64,000 nt of DNA from UBA5078 sp033721235 (GCA_033721235.1 JAWWAY010000015.1:1-64000), one strand, 5' to 3'. Positions 1-8,185 are shown, counted from the stretch's first letter. Notes: generated by a model not told the origin, from the sequence alone. Numbers and translations: made by a program.

Positions 1-150
1 ACTACTGTCTTTTAACTTAATAAATTAACGCAGTTGCTTACTTCGAATAGTCTTGCTGTTTTCGCAAAACCATCTCGGCAAGCACCCACCTCTATTACTT
101 AATCTCTACTTTTTAAAGAACCTTTTTCTCTGAACCTTCTTGGTCAGAGC
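1..150 (-). other. rRNA operon 5' leader with boxA antitermination site
   Basis: Read on the minus strand, the transcript would start near 149 inside a hairpin (plus 129-149, arms CTCTG..CAGAG). It would then run through GTTCTTTAAAAA (plus 110-121), which agrees at most positions with the E. coli rrn boxA GCTCTTTAACAA that recruits the Nus antitermination factors. The rest, to base 1, has no coding capacity and would be the spacer ahead of 16S rRNA. The identity depends on the promoter call next to it. Confidence 0.65.
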
Positions 151-215
151 GGGCGTATTATAGGGCCAAATTTTGACCTTGCAAGCACTTTGTCATATTT
201 ATTTTAAAAAGCTAA
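147..215 (-). promoter_or_regulatory. rRNA operon promoter (P1-like) with UP element
   Basis: On the minus strand there is a -35 TTGCAA (plus 179-184), a 16-base spacer and a perfect -10 TATAAT (plus 157-162). It is followed by a GC-rich discriminator (plus 147-156), the hallmark of stringently controlled stable-RNA promoters. The stretch upstream of the -35 (about 185-215) is very AT-rich, like an UP element. A boxA-like element follows in the transcribed direction. In Pseudomonas aeruginosa an rRNA operon lies beside the msrP-msrQ pair (recalled from the PAO1 map), which fits. The 16S gene itself would lie left of base 1 and is not seen. Confidence 0.75.
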
Positions 216-244
216 TTCGGAAGATATTTTAACCGATTTCGCAC

Positions 245-853
245 TTACGCCCTTGACAAAGACTTGGCTTGTGAAGCACGTCTTGCAAGCAAATACTTAA
301 CGAGACGGTACATCAAAAGCGGGAGGAGGATACTACCATAAAATACAGCTTCTGCAAGGTCTGTTCGCAGAATCCATAGTAAATGTATCAATACCAGCAC
401 ATTGATAAGATAGACGCTTGAATGAAGCCGTTTCCAGCGCCTACCCAAACGGCGCATCATGAACTTATTAGAAGTAGCCCCTAATGCGACCAAAAGCACA
501 AACGCAGTAAAGCCCACCGTTATATAAGGTCGCTCTAAGATGTCTTCAGAAATTTCAGACCATCGCAGCTGTAGCAGGAATACCAAATAAACTAGAAAAT
601 GCACGCTGGCATAGAAAAGCGCAAATAGGCCAAAGGTGCGTCTATATGGCATAAGCTTAGGCTCTTTAAATAAGGCCCTCAAAGGAGTAATGGCCAAGGA
701 CATCAACAAAAACCTGAAGGCCCACTCCCCAGTGCTTACTGCCAAGGTGTCGGCAGGATCAGGCCCTAGGGTATTAGTCAGCGCACCGTACAAGAGATAA
801 GCGAAAGGGATCAACGAGGCGCAAAAGACACCCAGCCGTATTGCCTTAATCAT
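245..853 (-). CDS. msrQ: Protein-methionine-sulfoxide reductase heme-binding subunit MsrQ
   Basis: This 202-residue integral membrane protein is the heme b partner of MsrP. It passes quinone-pool electrons across the inner membrane to the periplasmic reductase. About six hydrophobic helices are visible. His85, His144 and His157 lie in or next to helices, in the family-typical contexts YASVHFLVY and KRLHSSVYLINVLVLIH, and are the likely heme ligands. The early motif GPDPA is also characteristic. It lies 44 bases downstream of msrP on the same strand, so the pair is an operon. The length is normal for the family (E. coli YedZ is about 210). Confidence 0.93.
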   Translation of the reverse strand: MIKAIRLGVFCASLIPFAYLLYGALTNTLGPDPADTLAVSTGEWAFRFLLMSLAITPLRALFKEPKLMPYRRTFGLFALFYASVHFLVYLVFLLQLRWSEISEDILERPYITVGFTAFVLLVALGATSNKFMMRRLGRRWKRLHSSVYLINVLVLIHLLWILRTDLAEAVFYGSILLPLLMYRLVKYLLARRASQAKSLSRA

Positions 854-897
854 AAATACTACTCACTTTATAATACTAAGCTCTAGAACAAGTACCC

Positions 898-1938
898 TTA
901 ATAATACTTAGATAGGTCCATGTCAGAGTACATAGACGCTACTTGTTCGGCATAGCCATTAAATAGGCGAGTTTCTATACGCGAGCTGCTGAATAAAGTC
1001 TGCGGCAATCGAGTCTCCATATCTTGACGCCAACGAGGGTGATGGACCGTCGGATTCACATTGGCATAGAAACCGTATTCATTAGGCGCCAATAAGTTCC
1101 AACTCGTATCAGGCTGGGTTTCGGTGAAGCGTATTTTGACAATCGACTTAATGCTTTTGAACCCATATTTCCACGGCACAACTAGTCGAATCGGTGCGCC
1201 ATTTTGCGGGGGCATGTAGTTTCCATAGATACCAACAGCGAGCAAGGTTAGCGGGTTCATTGCCTCATCCATTCTCAGCCCTTCGCGGTATGGCCAATTA
1301 ATAGTGGTAAAGCGCGAACGCTGGCCCGGAAAGACATCGGCGTCATGCAAGGTGAGAAACTCGACATACTTTGCCTTAGATGTGGGCTGAAAGCGCTTAA
1401 TCAAGTCGGCGAGAGGAAAACCCACCCAAGGGATTACCATAGACCAGCGCTCAACACAGCGCATACGGTAGATTCGCTCCTCTAGGTCATGAGGCTTTAA
1501 TATATCTTCTAGGGTATACACCCCTGGCTTTTCAACCTCCCCTTCTATCGCCACAGACCATGGGTCTGCTTTAAATTGGCCGGAGTACCTAGCCGGATCA
1601 CCCTTATTGGTCCCGAATTCGTAGAAATTATTGTAGGAAATTACGTCTCTATAGGGCGTTAGGGCCTCACTAGTCGCAAAGCCCTCCCCTGGAACGGCCG
1701 GCTTGATACCATCGAACTTAGGCTCCCACCACGATGCTGGCGCTGAACGCTCTAAGTCTGAAGGAGCCCTTGCCCTCAGACCATCTCCCACCTGTGCCTG
1801 TGTGGCAAGTGGCAAGCCTCCCGCCAAGGCACCTAAAGCCAAGGAGGCGCCTCCACCAATAAACTGGCGCCGCTCTCGGTAAATCTTCTCTGGAGTAATC
1901 TCCGAAGGTAGTATGTCTGAAGGCTTTTTAATCAACAT
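898..1938 (-). CDS. msrP: Protein-methionine-sulfoxide reductase catalytic subunit MsrP
   Basis: Periplasmic molybdopterin enzyme that reduces methionine sulfoxide in envelope proteins. A twin-arginine signal is visible (RERRQFIGGG at residues 21-30, then a hydrophobic stretch ending near TQAQ), so it should be exported folded by Tat. Cys161, in the context RMRCVERWSM, is the expected molybdenum ligand. The start at 1938 is chosen because AAGGGA lies about 8 bases upstream; a longer reading from 1959 adds seven residues without a better ribosome site. 346 residues, close to E. coli YedY. The membrane subunit msrQ follows. Confidence 0.93.
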   Translation of the reverse strand: MLIKKPSDILPSEITPEKIYRERRQFIGGGASLALGALAGGLPLATQAQVGDGLRARAPSDLERSAPASWWEPKFDGIKPAVPGEGFATSEALTPYRDVISYNNFYEFGTNKGDPARYSGQFKADPWSVAIEGEVEKPGVYTLEDILKPHDLEERIYRMRCVERWSMVIPWVGFPLADLIKRFQPTSKAKYVEFLTLHDADVFPGQRSRFTTINWPYREGLRMDEAMNPLTLLAVGIYGNYMPPQNGAPIRLVVPWKYGFKSIKSIVKIRFTETQPDTSWNLLAPNEYGFYANVNPTVHHPRWRQDMETRLPQTLFSSSRIETRLFNGYAEQVASMYSDMDLSKYY

Positions 1939-2052
1939 AAACGTATCCCTTTTGAACATCAGTCAATTACATTTCGGACGCCAAAACTAATAAACGCCAT
2001 CTATATGTATTAAGACAAGCCCTAAGCCGGAATTGTTACAGGCAAGGTAAAT

Positions 2053-2865
2053 TCACGCTTGAGCTTTTTTAGGAGCAATAAATTTGCGGTATAAGCCTAT
2101 GGAAGGCCCGGATAAGGCGTATACAAAGCACATCCCTAGAAGCACTTCATGGGGGTTTTGCGCAATCACGACCAAAAGCACCACGGCCATGAGAAACACG
2201 ACATAAGGAACAGTGCCCTTAAAGTGGATTTCTTTAAAGCTGTAGTAGCGATAATTTGAGATCATCAGAATTCCGGTAAATGCGGTTAAAATTCCAGCAG
2301 CAACAGCCAGTATTGGCGTTACTTGAACGCCGTATTCGTAAGCAACCCAGGGCACGAAGGTCACCACTCCGGCAGCTACGGGGCTCTGTAAACCAACGAA
2401 AAACCGCTTATCTACGCTTCCAAGCTGAACATTGAATCGTGCCAAACGCAGAGCTGCACAGGATATGTATATAAAGCTAGCCGCCCAGCCAGCCTCACCC
2501 AAAGATGACAATGCCCAGCTAAATATAATGAGCGCCGGGGCGACACCGAATGACACCATATCCGAAAGGCTATCAAACTCAGCCCCGAAGGCACTCTGTG
2601 TATTAGTTAGCCTAGCGACTCGTCCATCTAAACCATCAAAGACTGCTGCTATTAGTATTGCCCAGCCAGCTTCCCCAAAATTGCCATTCATGCCCGCAAT
2701 AATGGCGTAGAAGCCCGCAAATAAGGCGCCCAATGTTAAGAGATTTGGCAGAAGGTAAATGCCACGACGCCGAATCTTTTTGCCCCCTTCTGAAACCAGC
2801 TCCTCGTGCTCATCGATTGGTAGCAAGCTGTCTTCGTTATCTGTCTCGTTATGATCTTTTTCCAT
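2053..2865 (-). CDS. pssA: CDP-diacylglycerol--serine O-phosphatidyltransferase
   Basis: Makes phosphatidylserine from CDP-diacylglycerol and serine, the committed step to phosphatidylethanolamine. The CDP-alcohol phosphatidyltransferase signature is complete: DGLDGRVAR at residues 77-85, then Gly94, Asp98 and Asp102. Several membrane helices flank it. The N-terminal 35 residues are acidic then basic and cytoplasmic in character. This is the integral-membrane type-II enzyme, not the phospholipase-D-like PssA of E. coli. It sits between ilvY and msrP; in Pseudomonas pssA is also next to ilvC and msrPQ. Confidence 0.93.
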   Translation of the reverse strand: MEKDHNETDNEDSLLPIDEHEELVSEGGKKIRRRGIYLLPNLLTLGALFAGFYAIIAGMNGNFGEAGWAILIAAVFDGLDGRVARLTNTQSAFGAEFDSLSDMVSFGVAPALIIFSWALSSLGEAGWAASFIYISCAALRLARFNVQLGSVDKRFFVGLQSPVAAGVVTFVPWVAYEYGVQVTPILAVAAGILTAFTGILMISNYRYYSFKEIHFKGTVPYVVFLMAVVLLVVIAQNPHEVLLGMCFVYALSGPSIGLYRKFIAPKKAQA

Positions 2866-2954
2866 ATACCCTTAATGCGCCTCTAAAAGAAATTGCGACC
2901 GAGCCATGATAGCTCGTACACCGGCCAGCTTAACACCCTTCGCGGCGAATAAAG

Positions 2955-3866
2955 TCACTCAGCACTGCCCACGTGCTCCTGCGACAGGTCCCATAGCGCT
3001 TTTACTACTGGGTTTGACAGCTTGCGCTTGAGCACTGTAAGCCCTATGGAAAAGGGCTCCAGCTCCGGCAACACCTTCAAAATACGAATTTTAGCGCTCA
3101 AAGGACTGTTCTCAATAACCAACTCTGGGACCACTCCCACTCCAAACCCCAAACTCACCATGCTCACAATAGCCTCGTTACCCGCCACTTGCGCGTAGAT
3201 ATTAGGCCTCACCCCTTTCATAGCGAACCATTTATCTACACGACTCCTAGCCACGCCAGTCTCCGATAACACTAAAGGTAACTCGCCCCAAGCAAGCTCC
3301 AATGGATGCTGTTCAGAGTGATCGATTAAAGTGCTCAGGGCACAGGGAAATGCCGGTGCGATAAATACTAATGGTGATTCTTTTATGCCGCGAAAGGCGA
3401 GTTTATCTGGCATACGATCGGGATAGACGGCGATACCAATATCCTCCTGCTCATCCATTATTCGTTCAATAGTCTGCGCGCTATCGCCCGTATGCAGTTG
3501 AATCTCGATAAAAGGGTAGCGCGCTCTGAATTGATCCAGCAGCTCATGAAGAAAGCTATAACTCGCAGTTACAGAGCAAAAGATACTGATGCGACCATTC
3601 AAAGTCTCTGCTTGTGAATCCAATTCTCGCGCAAGCGATTGCCACGCCTCCAGAGTTTCAATGGCAAATTGGCGATACTTCACCCCTGCTGGAGTGAGGC
3701 TCACGGTTCTATTGTCTCGCTCAAACAATGTCACTCCTACCTCGGCCTCCATTTTCTGCACCATCCTAGTAATACTGGAAGGCGCCATATGGAGTTCCCG
3801 ACTGGTACGAGCAAAATGCAAAGACTTGGCTAAATGCACGAAAAGCTTTAACTCTTTAAGATCCAC
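2955..3866 (-). CDS. ilvY: LysR-type regulator IlvY
   Basis: A 303-residue LysR-family activator with the N-terminal winged helix (MDLKELKLFVHLAKSLHFA, residues 1-19) and a substrate-binding domain closely following E. coli IlvY, including the segments SVTASYS and GNEAIVSMVSLGFGVGVVPE. In E. coli IlvY senses acetolactate or acetohydroxybutyrate and activates ilvC. It is divergent from ilvC, and two operator-like inverted repeats lie between them. The start codon is GTG (plus 3864-3866) preceded by a GGTGAG-like site. Confidence 0.92.
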   Translation of the reverse strand: MDLKELKLFVHLAKSLHFARTSRELHMAPSSITRMVQKMEAEVGVTLFERDNRTVSLTPAGVKYRQFAIETLEAWQSLARELDSQAETLNGRISIFCSVTASYSFLHELLDQFRARYPFIEIQLHTGDSAQTIERIMDEQEDIGIAVYPDRMPDKLAFRGIKESPLVFIAPAFPCALSTLIDHSEQHPLELAWGELPLVLSETGVARSRVDKWFAMKGVRPNIYAQVAGNEAIVSMVSLGFGVGVVPELVIENSPLSAKIRILKVLPELEPFSIGLTVLKRKLSNPVVKALWDLSQEHVGSAE

Positions 3867-3892
3867 AACTCACCCCCTGATGCCAAAATAAG

Positions 3893-3930
3893 GCAATCTT
3901 TGCATTGCAAAAAAAGCAATATTGAATTGC
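3893..3930. promoter_or_regulatory. Tandem IlvY operator candidates O1/O2
   Basis: Two inverted repeats with the same half-site stand side by side: GCAAT-N6-ATTGC at 3893-3908 and GCAAT-N5-ATTGC at 3916-3930. Their centres are about 22 bases apart, roughly two helical turns, which suits side-by-side LysR dimers. They lie upstream of the ilvC promoter and just ahead of ilvY, as expected for divergent control with autoregulation. E. coli IlvY also uses two tandem operators. Confidence 0.7.
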
Positions 3931-3959
3931 AAATATATCATTTTACGCAACCGAAGTAA

Positions 3960-3987
3960 TTGACTATCATCCGCTCTCCACTATATG
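3960..3987 (+). promoter_or_regulatory. ilvC promoter
   Basis: TTGACT (3960-3965), a 16-base spacer and TATATG (3982-3987) give a good sigma-70 promoter facing ilvC. The predicted start near 3994 leaves an untranslated leader of about 55 bases. The IlvY repeats are centred about 70 and 93 bases upstream of that start, suitable for activation. Confidence 0.55.
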
Positions 3988-4048
3988 TAGCGATAGTGCC
4001 CTATTTCACCATTAGCTCAAAAACGATCAATACTCGAGGATACAAACG

Positions 4049-5518
4049 ATGAACTATTTCAATACTCTTCCACTGCGCTTGCAGCTGGAGCAACTAGGCA
4101 AATGCCGTTTCATGGACAAGAGCGAATTTGCAGATGGCGCTAATTATTTAAAAGGTAAGAAAATTGTCATTGTTGGTTGCGGTGCTCAAGGCTTGAACCA
4201 AGGCCTAAATATGCGCGACAGCGGTCTAGATATTTCTTATACATTGCGCGCAGCCGCAATCGCTGAAAAAAGACAATCTTGGAAAAATGCGACCGAGAAT
4301 GGCTTTACAGTGGGCACATATGAAGAACTAGTGCCTACGGCAGACCTAGTATTAAACCTTACTCCAGACAAGCAACACACAGCAGTCGTAAATGACGTTA
4401 TGCCGTTGATGAAGAAAGGTGCTTGCCTAGCGTACTCTCACGGTTTCAACATCGTTGAGGAAGGCATGCAGATTCGCCCAGACCTTACGGTAGTAATGGT
4501 TGCCCCTAAATGCCCAGGCACAGAGGTTCGCGAAGAGTATAAACGTGGCTTCGGTGTTCCAACACTGATTGCGGTTCACGCAGAAAATGATCCGAATGGC
4601 GATGGCCTTCAAATCGCCAAAGCCTATGCGTCTGCCACAGGCGGTGACCGTGCGGGTGTTCTAGAATCCTCTTTCATCGCGGAAGTAAAATCTGACCTGA
4701 TGGGTGAGCAGACTATTTTGTGCGGCATGCTCCAGACTGGCGCCATCGTTAGCTATAACAAAATGATCGAGAAAGGGATCGAGCCAGGCTATGCCTCTAA
4801 GCTTATTCAATATGGCTGGGAAGCTATTTCAGAAGGCTTGAAGCACGGCGGCATCACTAACATGATGGATCGCCTGTCAAACCCTGCCAAAATTGTTGCT
4901 AACTCAGTAGCACAAGAGCTAAAAGAAATCATGGCTCCTTTATACCAGAAGCATATGGATGACATTATCTCTGGCGAGTTCTCCCGCGGCATGATGGAAG
5001 ACTGGGCAAACGACGACGCCAAACTACTACAGTGGCGCGAAGAGACAGCCGAAACTGAATTCGAAAAATCCACTGCTGGCGACGTGGAAATTAGCGAACA
5101 AGAGTACTACGACAATGCCATTCTAATGGTTGCAATGTTGAAAGCGGGTGTTGAGCTTGCGTTTGAGACAATGACTGCAGCAGGCATCATCGAAGAGTCT
5201 GCCTACTACGAGTCTCTCCACGAAACTCCTCTTATTGCGAATCTGATTGGTCGTAAGAAGCTATACGAGATGAACAAAGTGATCTCTGACACTGCCGAGT
5301 ACGGCTGCTACTTGTTCTCCCACGCTTGCGTACCTCTACTTGAAGACTTCATGAAGAATGTCGACACTGACATTATCGGAAAGGGTTTAGAGCTTAAAGA
5401 CAACGGTGTCGATAACGCTGAGCTAATTGCCGTTAACCAGAGCATCCGTAATCACCCGATTGAAATCGTAGGTAAGCGCCTACGCTCGTATATGACAGCT
5501 ATGAAAAAAATCGTATAA
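4049..5518 (+). CDS. ilvC: Ketol-acid reductoisomerase (NADP+), class II
   Basis: Converts 2-acetolactate or 2-aceto-2-hydroxybutyrate to the dihydroxy acid precursors of valine, leucine and isoleucine. The 489-residue length marks the long class II enzyme with duplicated C-terminal domain, as in E. coli (491), not the roughly 340-residue class I form common in Pseudomonas. Residues 35-55 carry the Rossmann fingerprint KKIVIVGCGAQGLNQG, and the Mg-binding segment SDLMGEQTILCGML is intact. The ribosome site GAGG precedes the ATG. It is transcribed away from ilvY, and a strong terminator follows. Confidence 0.96.
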   Translation: MNYFNTLPLRLQLEQLGKCRFMDKSEFADGANYLKGKKIVIVGCGAQGLNQGLNMRDSGLDISYTLRAAAIAEKRQSWKNATENGFTVGTYEELVPTADLVLNLTPDKQHTAVVNDVMPLMKKGACLAYSHGFNIVEEGMQIRPDLTVVMVAPKCPGTEVREEYKRGFGVPTLIAVHAENDPNGDGLQIAKAYASATGGDRAGVLESSFIAEVKSDLMGEQTILCGMLQTGAIVSYNKMIEKGIEPGYASKLIQYGWEAISEGLKHGGITNMMDRLSNPAKIVANSVAQELKEIMAPLYQKHMDDIISGEFSRGMMEDWANDDAKLLQWREETAETEFEKSTAGDVEISEQEYYDNAILMVAMLKAGVELAFETMTAAGIIEESAYYESLHETPLIANLIGRKKLYEMNKVISDTAEYGCYLFSHACVPLLEDFMKNVDTDIIGKGLELKDNGVDNAELIAVNQSIRNHPIEIVGKRLRSYMTAMKKIV

Positions 5519-5540
5519 GCGAGAAACAGCTGTAAACAAA

Positions 5541-5566
5541 AAAGGGGCCGAAAGGCCCCTTTTTTT
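5541..5566. terminator. Bidirectional intrinsic terminator between ilvC and ilvH
   Basis: A perfect 9-bp stem (AAAGGGGCC with GGCCCCTTT) closes a GAAA tetraloop and is followed by a T-run. On the opposite strand the same hairpin is followed by the complement of the leading A-run, so it can stop both ilvC and the convergent ilvIH transcript. Confidence 0.93.
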
Positions 5567-5586
5567 ATTCTGGAGAATTAAACGCA

Positions 5587-6078
5587 CTAGATACTAAGTA
5601 CTTTCTCGCCTCTGGAGATTCCTGAGACACCGGTGCGAGCAACTTCAAGTACAGTTACCCCACTAATAGCGGCCAAGAAACCGTCAAGTTTCTCCGATGT
5701 ACCAACCAGCTGAATACTATAAATAGTACTGGTGACATCGACCACCTGGCCTCTAAATATATCTGCTGTACGTTTGATCTCGTCTCTCTGAGCGCCAGTT
5801 GCCTTCACTTTTATTAACATGAGCTCTCTTTCGATATGAGCGCCCTCAGTTAAATCAACTAACTTAACAACATCCACAAGCTTATTTAGGTGCTTGGTAA
5901 TCTGCTCAATTTTCCTATCGTCGCCGATAGTCGTAATCGTTAATCGAGACAGAGTATGGTCATCCGTGGGAGCCACAGTCAAAGACTCAATATTATAGTT
6001 ACGCTGAGAAAAAAGACCTACAACTCGCGACAAGGCACCTGGCTCATTCTCCAGCAACACTGAAATTATATGCCTCAT
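5587..6078 (-). CDS. ilvH: Acetolactate synthase III regulatory (small) subunit
   Basis: This 163-residue regulatory subunit confers valine feedback inhibition on the IlvI catalytic subunit. The N-terminal ACT domain (MRHIISVLLENEPGALSRV, then FSQRNYNIESL) and the C-terminal half resemble E. coli IlvH (163 residues) throughout. It follows ilvI by one base and ends just before the shared terminator, so the two are co-transcribed. Confidence 0.95.
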   Translation of the reverse strand: MRHIISVLLENEPGALSRVVGLFSQRNYNIESLTVAPTDDHTLSRLTITTIGDDRKIEQITKHLNKLVDVVKLVDLTEGAHIERELMLIKVKATGAQRDEIKRTADIFRGQVVDVTSTIYSIQLVGTSEKLDGFLAAISGVTVLEVARTGVSGISRGEKVLSI

Positions 6079-6079
6079 A

Positions 6080-7804
6080 TTAAGTTCTCTCCGTTTTGCT
6101 CAAAAACATATCCTTCATGGCCCCACCCTTAATCGCCATTGGATACACGTGCTCCATTGGATCGACTAAAACATCAATGAAGACCAATCTATCTTTTAGC
6201 GCAAAGGCCTCTTCCAGCTTCTTATTAAGCTCCGAAAGCTTTTCGATACGAACGCCTACGTGGCCGTATGATTCGGCCAACTTAATAAAGTCCGGCAGAG
6301 ACTCAGAATAGGTACTGTGTGAATAACGGCCACCGTACTGCATATCCTGCCACTGCTTAACCATGCCTAGCGCCTGATTGTTTAGACAGACAATTTTCAC
6401 CGGCAAATTGTATTGCATGCATGTTGCCAGCTCTTGCAAGTTCATCTGAAAGCTCCCTTCCCCGGTTACGCAAACCGAAACCGCATCTGGGAAAGCGAAC
6501 TGTACGCCCATGGCAGCAGGAAAACCGAAGCCCATCGTGCCGAGTCCACCGGAGTTGATCCAGCGCCTTGGCTTATCGAACTTATAATACTGCGCGGCAA
6601 ACATCTGATGCTGCCCCACATCAGAGGATACATAGGCATCGCCTTTAGTCACCTCGTAAATAGCCTGAATTACTTGCTGAGGCTTAATGACATCATTAGG
6701 CGCAGGCGTTACTTTCAAGCTGTCTTTTTCTCTCCAGCTTTCAATTTGCTTCCACCATAAATCAATGGCTTTTTTATCCACCTTGGTCTCGGAATCTTTT
6801 ATCAATTCAAGCATTTCTTCCAAAACGGCAGTAACGGAGCCCACAATAGGGACATCGGCCGCAACCGTTTTAGATATCGATGCTGGATCGATATCGACGT
6901 GCAGAATCTTCGCACCAGGACAGAATTTGGAAACAGCGTTGGTTACACGGTCGTCAAAACGCACCCCAATACCCAGAACAACATCGCTAAAATGCATAGC
7001 CATATTAGCTTCATAGGTGCCATGCATACCGAGCATGCCCAAGAACTGCTTATCAGTGGCTGGGTAAGCCCCTAAGCCCATCAGCGTATTAGTCACCGGA
7101 TAGCCAAGTTGCTTAGCCATTTGTTGCAGCAAGTCGCTTCCGCCACCCTGAATTACACCGCCGCCCGTATACAAAATAGGGCGCTTAGCGCTTAACAGAA
7201 TCTCGACCGCCTTTTTTATCTGACCCGAATGCCCTTTTCCTGGAACCGTATAAGATCGCAGTTTCACCGAATCAGGGTACTGATACGGGTATTTCTTCAT
7301 TGGATCTGTAACGTCTTTAGGAATATCGATAACAACAGGGCCAGGTCGTCCAGTCGTTGCAATATGGAAAGCCTTTTTCACAATAACCGGAATGTCCTCA
7401 GGGTTCTGAACCATGAAGCTATGTTTAACAACCGGGCGCGAAATACCCACCATATCGGTTTCCTGAAAACCGTCAGACCCGATCAAAGAGCTATCGACTT
7501 GGCCCGAAATAACGATCATCGGTATCGAATCCATAAAGGCCGTCGCGATACCAGTAATCGCGTTTGTCGCTCCGGGGCCCGAAGTCACTAGGACGACGCC
7601 AGGCTTACCCGTAGCCCGAGCATAGCCGTCGGCAGCATGTGTAGCCGCCTGCTCATGACGCACAAGAATGTGCTCAACTTTGTCTTGGTTAAAAATTGCG
7701 TCATAGATATGAAGTACAGCTCCACCTGGGTAGCCATATATCATTTCTACGCCTTCGTCGTGCAATGCCCTAATGAGCATGTCACCGCCGGATAATTGTT
7801 CCAC
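6080..7804 (-). CDS. ilvI: Acetolactate synthase III catalytic (large) subunit
   Basis: ThDP-dependent enzyme condensing pyruvate with pyruvate or 2-oxobutyrate, the first common step of branched-chain amino acid synthesis. The N-terminal ThDP glutamate lies in RHEQAATHAADGYARATG, the FAD/beta domain is in the middle, and the ThDP-Mg motif in GEGSFQMNLQEL is near the end. I choose the GTG at 7804: GAGG lies 9 bases upstream, and relatives begin at the equivalent residue. The TTG at 7810 sits too close to that ribosome site. A long structured leader precedes it. Confidence 0.95.
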   Translation of the reverse strand: MEQLSGGDMLIRALHDEGVEMIYGYPGGAVLHIYDAIFNQDKVEHILVRHEQAATHAADGYARATGKPGVVLVTSGPGATNAITGIATAFMDSIPMIVISGQVDSSLIGSDGFQETDMVGISRPVVKHSFMVQNPEDIPVIVKKAFHIATTGRPGPVVIDIPKDVTDPMKKYPYQYPDSVKLRSYTVPGKGHSGQIKKAVEILLSAKRPILYTGGGVIQGGGSDLLQQMAKQLGYPVTNTLMGLGAYPATDKQFLGMLGMHGTYEANMAMHFSDVVLGIGVRFDDRVTNAVSKFCPGAKILHVDIDPASISKTVAADVPIVGSVTAVLEEMLELIKDSETKVDKKAIDLWWKQIESWREKDSLKVTPAPNDVIKPQQVIQAIYEVTKGDAYVSSDVGQHQMFAAQYYKFDKPRRWINSGGLGTMGFGFPAAMGVQFAFPDAVSVCVTGEGSFQMNLQELATCMQYNLPVKIVCLNNQALGMVKQWQDMQYGGRYSHSTYSESLPDFIKLAESYGHVGVRIEKLSELNKKLEEAFALKDRLVFIDVLVDPMEHVYPMAIKGGAMKDMFLSKTERT

Positions 7805-8095
7805 TTTCAAAGACCTCGTAATTCCATGTCTGCCTATATTCGCTAGGCGCTATTTCAATAGCGACGATAGCCGTCTGCCCTAAGGCTACGACAAACAATA
7901 AGATTGATATATAGATTTGCTAGATACCATGAAGAAGCGACAAATCGCTCTCGATACTTCATGGCTCTTGTCGGCTCATGACGCGGGTAACGTGTAAGAA
8001 CCTAAGGTGGACGTTGTTAGACACCTAAGTCGCCACGATGGCCAGTATTTTTTTGCTGGACATCCACTATAGCAAACCGGGTGCGGGGATGGTTT
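7805..8095 (-). promoter_or_regulatory. ilvIH leader region with hairpins (candidate attenuator)
   Basis: About 290 bases ahead of ilvIH lack a long gene but are rich in secondary structure on the sense (minus) strand. The hairpins are CCATGAAG..CTTCATGG with an inner AGCGA/TCGCT arm (plus 7927-7964), and CGCTAT-TTCA-ATAGCG (plus 7848-7863). A direct repeat CTTAGGT occurs twice (around 8005-8030). A TATAGT -10-like hexamer lies at plus 8066-8071. No U-run terminator is evident, so classical transcription attenuation is not shown. An ilvB-OMG candidate RNA motif has been described upstream of acetolactate synthase genes in marine gammaproteobacteria; whether this is one cannot be decided here. 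Confidence 0.45.
8025..8063 (-). CDS. Possible 12-residue ilv leader peptide
   Basis: On the minus strand an ATG opens a 12-codon reading frame, MSSKKILAIVAT, ending in TAG, before the ilvIH leader hairpins. It contains the regulatory amino acids Ile, Leu, Ile and Val within five codons, as expected of an attenuation peptide. There is no good ribosome site (only GTGG abutting the start) and the enrichment is modest, so this is a suggestion rather than a gene call. Confidence 0.25.
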   Translation of the reverse strand: MSSKKILAIVAT

Positions 8096-8097
8096 GC
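8073..8097 (-). repeat. Inverted repeat GCAAACC/GGTTTGC
   Basis: A 7-bp perfect inverted repeat (8073-8079 and 8091-8097) with an 11-base loop directly abuts the larger palindrome at 8096-8174. On the clpB strand it would be the second hairpin after the clpB stop codon. It lacks a U-run. Confidence 0.5.
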
Positions 8098-8174
8098 TCA
8101 GTTTACTAGCTTAAACGCGGCAATTTTCCCACCATTGACGCTAAAGTCAAGCATTTAAGCCTCGTAAACTGAGC
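8096..8174 (-). repeat. 79-base imperfect palindrome downstream of clpB
   Basis: The ends are a perfect 11-bp inverted repeat, GCTCAGTTTAC (8096-8106) and GTAAACTGAGC (8164-8174). Inside lies a second stem with one mismatch (8109-8118 with 8151-8160, including GCTTAAA/TTTAAGC) and a third, TTGAC/GTCAA (8135-8139 with 8146-8150). The structure begins 12 bases after the clpB stop. It has no T-run, so it is either a 3'-protective or Rho-associated structure, an extragenic palindrome family, or the remnant of a small non-autonomous element. Confidence 0.6.
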
Positions 8175-8185
8175 ATGTATACGCC

